NCBI GenBank assembly: GCA_913055925.1
Contig: CAJXLH010000031.1
Location: 1 to 14,775, forward strand
Length of the DNA: 14,775 nucleotides
Direction: 5' to 3'
DNA from: an uncultured Maritalea sp.
GTDB lineage: Bacteria > Pseudomonadota > Alphaproteobacteria > Rhizobiales > Devosiaceae
Numbering within the stretch: the first letter of the stretch is position 1; every line of letters starts with the position of its first letter. A model generated the notes under the pieces. The model saw only the letters and a list, made by a program, of their open reading frames with translations. It had not been told where the DNA came from and searched no databases. Below are positions 14,262-14,775 of the stretch, piece after piece. The translations under genes were made by a program, and so were the position numbers.

Positions 14262-14351
14262 CGAGTTTTTGCTCTGCATGGGGCCATAAGAAATGCTGAC
14301 CCAGCGTTACAGGGTTAAATACCAAGCACAAATTTGCAGGGAACCGAAAAC

Positions 14352-14775
14352 ATGAGATATCTAATTATTATATGCATTCTAAACACAGTTTTCACATCGA
14401 GTGTTTTGACCGCCTATGCACAAGAACAAATACCCTGTGATGATAGAGCCGCCGATACTACGATAGATCAATTCTTGTCTTTCGATGCTGTCGCAACGTC
14501 AATCGCTGCATTGAGTCGAGGGGACACCTATAGCGACGATTATCAACGCGAGTTTATCGTTGGATTATCCGAAGAAGCGGGTTTCGGACCTAATGGTGAA
14601 AGGTTGACTTCGCATGACATCGTTGAAACGATCCGAAGCTTCTTAGATCCCCAGCGCCCAAAATATGGCGGTGAATTGGCAATGGCGGAAAACGATGTAT
14701 TGAGAGGGGTTGGTCCGAGGGCCGAGGGGGAAGCGGTTGACGACTACACGCTCAAGTTCAGCTTTGACTCCACAC
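14352..14775 (+). CDS. Secreted protein, possible family-5 solute-binding protein (3' end cut)
   Basis: The frame from the ATG at 14352 stays open to the window end (141 residues). AGGGAA lies eight bases upstream. It begins with a signal peptide (MRYLIIICILNTVFTSSVLT, likely cut after AYA near residue 23). Further on, GPNGERLTSHDIVETIRSFL and GEAVDDYTLKFSFDS resemble the conserved ...G.pltA.DVv.si... and ...veavDdyTv.f.l... stretches of family-5 periplasmic peptide-binding proteins. The spacing from the signal peptide to that region, about 55 residues, is shorter than usual in that family. A peptide-binding protein beside an amidase would fit murein-peptide handling, but this is inference; only the N-terminal part is visible. 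Confidence 0.55.
   Translation, partial: MRYLIIICILNTVFTSSVLTAYAQEQIPCDDRAADTTIDQFLSFDAVATSIAALSRGDTYSDDYQREFIVGLSEEAGFGPNGERLTSHDIVETIRSFLDPQRPKYGGELAMAENDVLRGVGPRAEGEAVDDYTLKFSFDST

Overview
The window looks like chromosomal DNA of a moderate-GC alphaproteobacterium. The pointers are a BP26/Omp28-like SIMPL protein, an alphaproteobacterial-looking tRNA-Ile2 (CAU), LysE and TauE exporters, and frequent overlapping start/stop junctions. No species can be named from the sequence alone.

Left part (1-5547), ordinary chromosomal genes. A divergent locus has an MFS drug-type exporter (minus strand, cut by the window start) preceded by a 60-codon small ORF that overlaps it by ATGA. Facing it is a SufR-like winged-helix regulator with a Cys cluster, followed by a LysE/RhtB exporter. 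A palindrome overlaps the regulator's -35 box in the shared intergenic region. Next come an ankyrin-repeat lipoprotein and a TauE/SafE exporter joined by a TAATG junction, then a convergent SIMPL periplasmic protein, a cysteine-free ArsR repressor with a palindrome just upstream, and a tRNA with anticodon CAT, probably tRNA-Ile2.

Right part (5548-14775), accessory cassette. Just after the tRNA is a 289-base stretch without genes, then a minus-strand SARP-type regulator (winged helix, TolB-like middle, TPR-like C terminus). Divergent from it is a plus-strand run: a soluble PAP2/vanadium-haloperoxidase-fold enzyme with a (Gly-Gly-Ala-Thr)x8 N terminus; a cytosolic-looking subtilisin-family protease overlapping it by 8 bases; an unrecognised 89-aa protein; a secreted, probably outer-membrane beta-barrel protein coupled to it by ATGA; an AmpD/T7-lysozyme-type amidase with a C-terminal SH3b domain and no signal peptide; a six-helix membrane protein; and the start of a secreted protein whose C-terminal part resembles family-5 solute-binding proteins.

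The PAP2 and S8 genes are translationally coupled and probably controlled by the SARP-like protein through AGCGTG repeats in the divergent promoter region. The later genes all point to the cell envelope and peptidoglycan. No integrase, transposase or CRISPR array is visible. The role of the cassette is unknown; a conflict or envelope-remodelling function is inference only.
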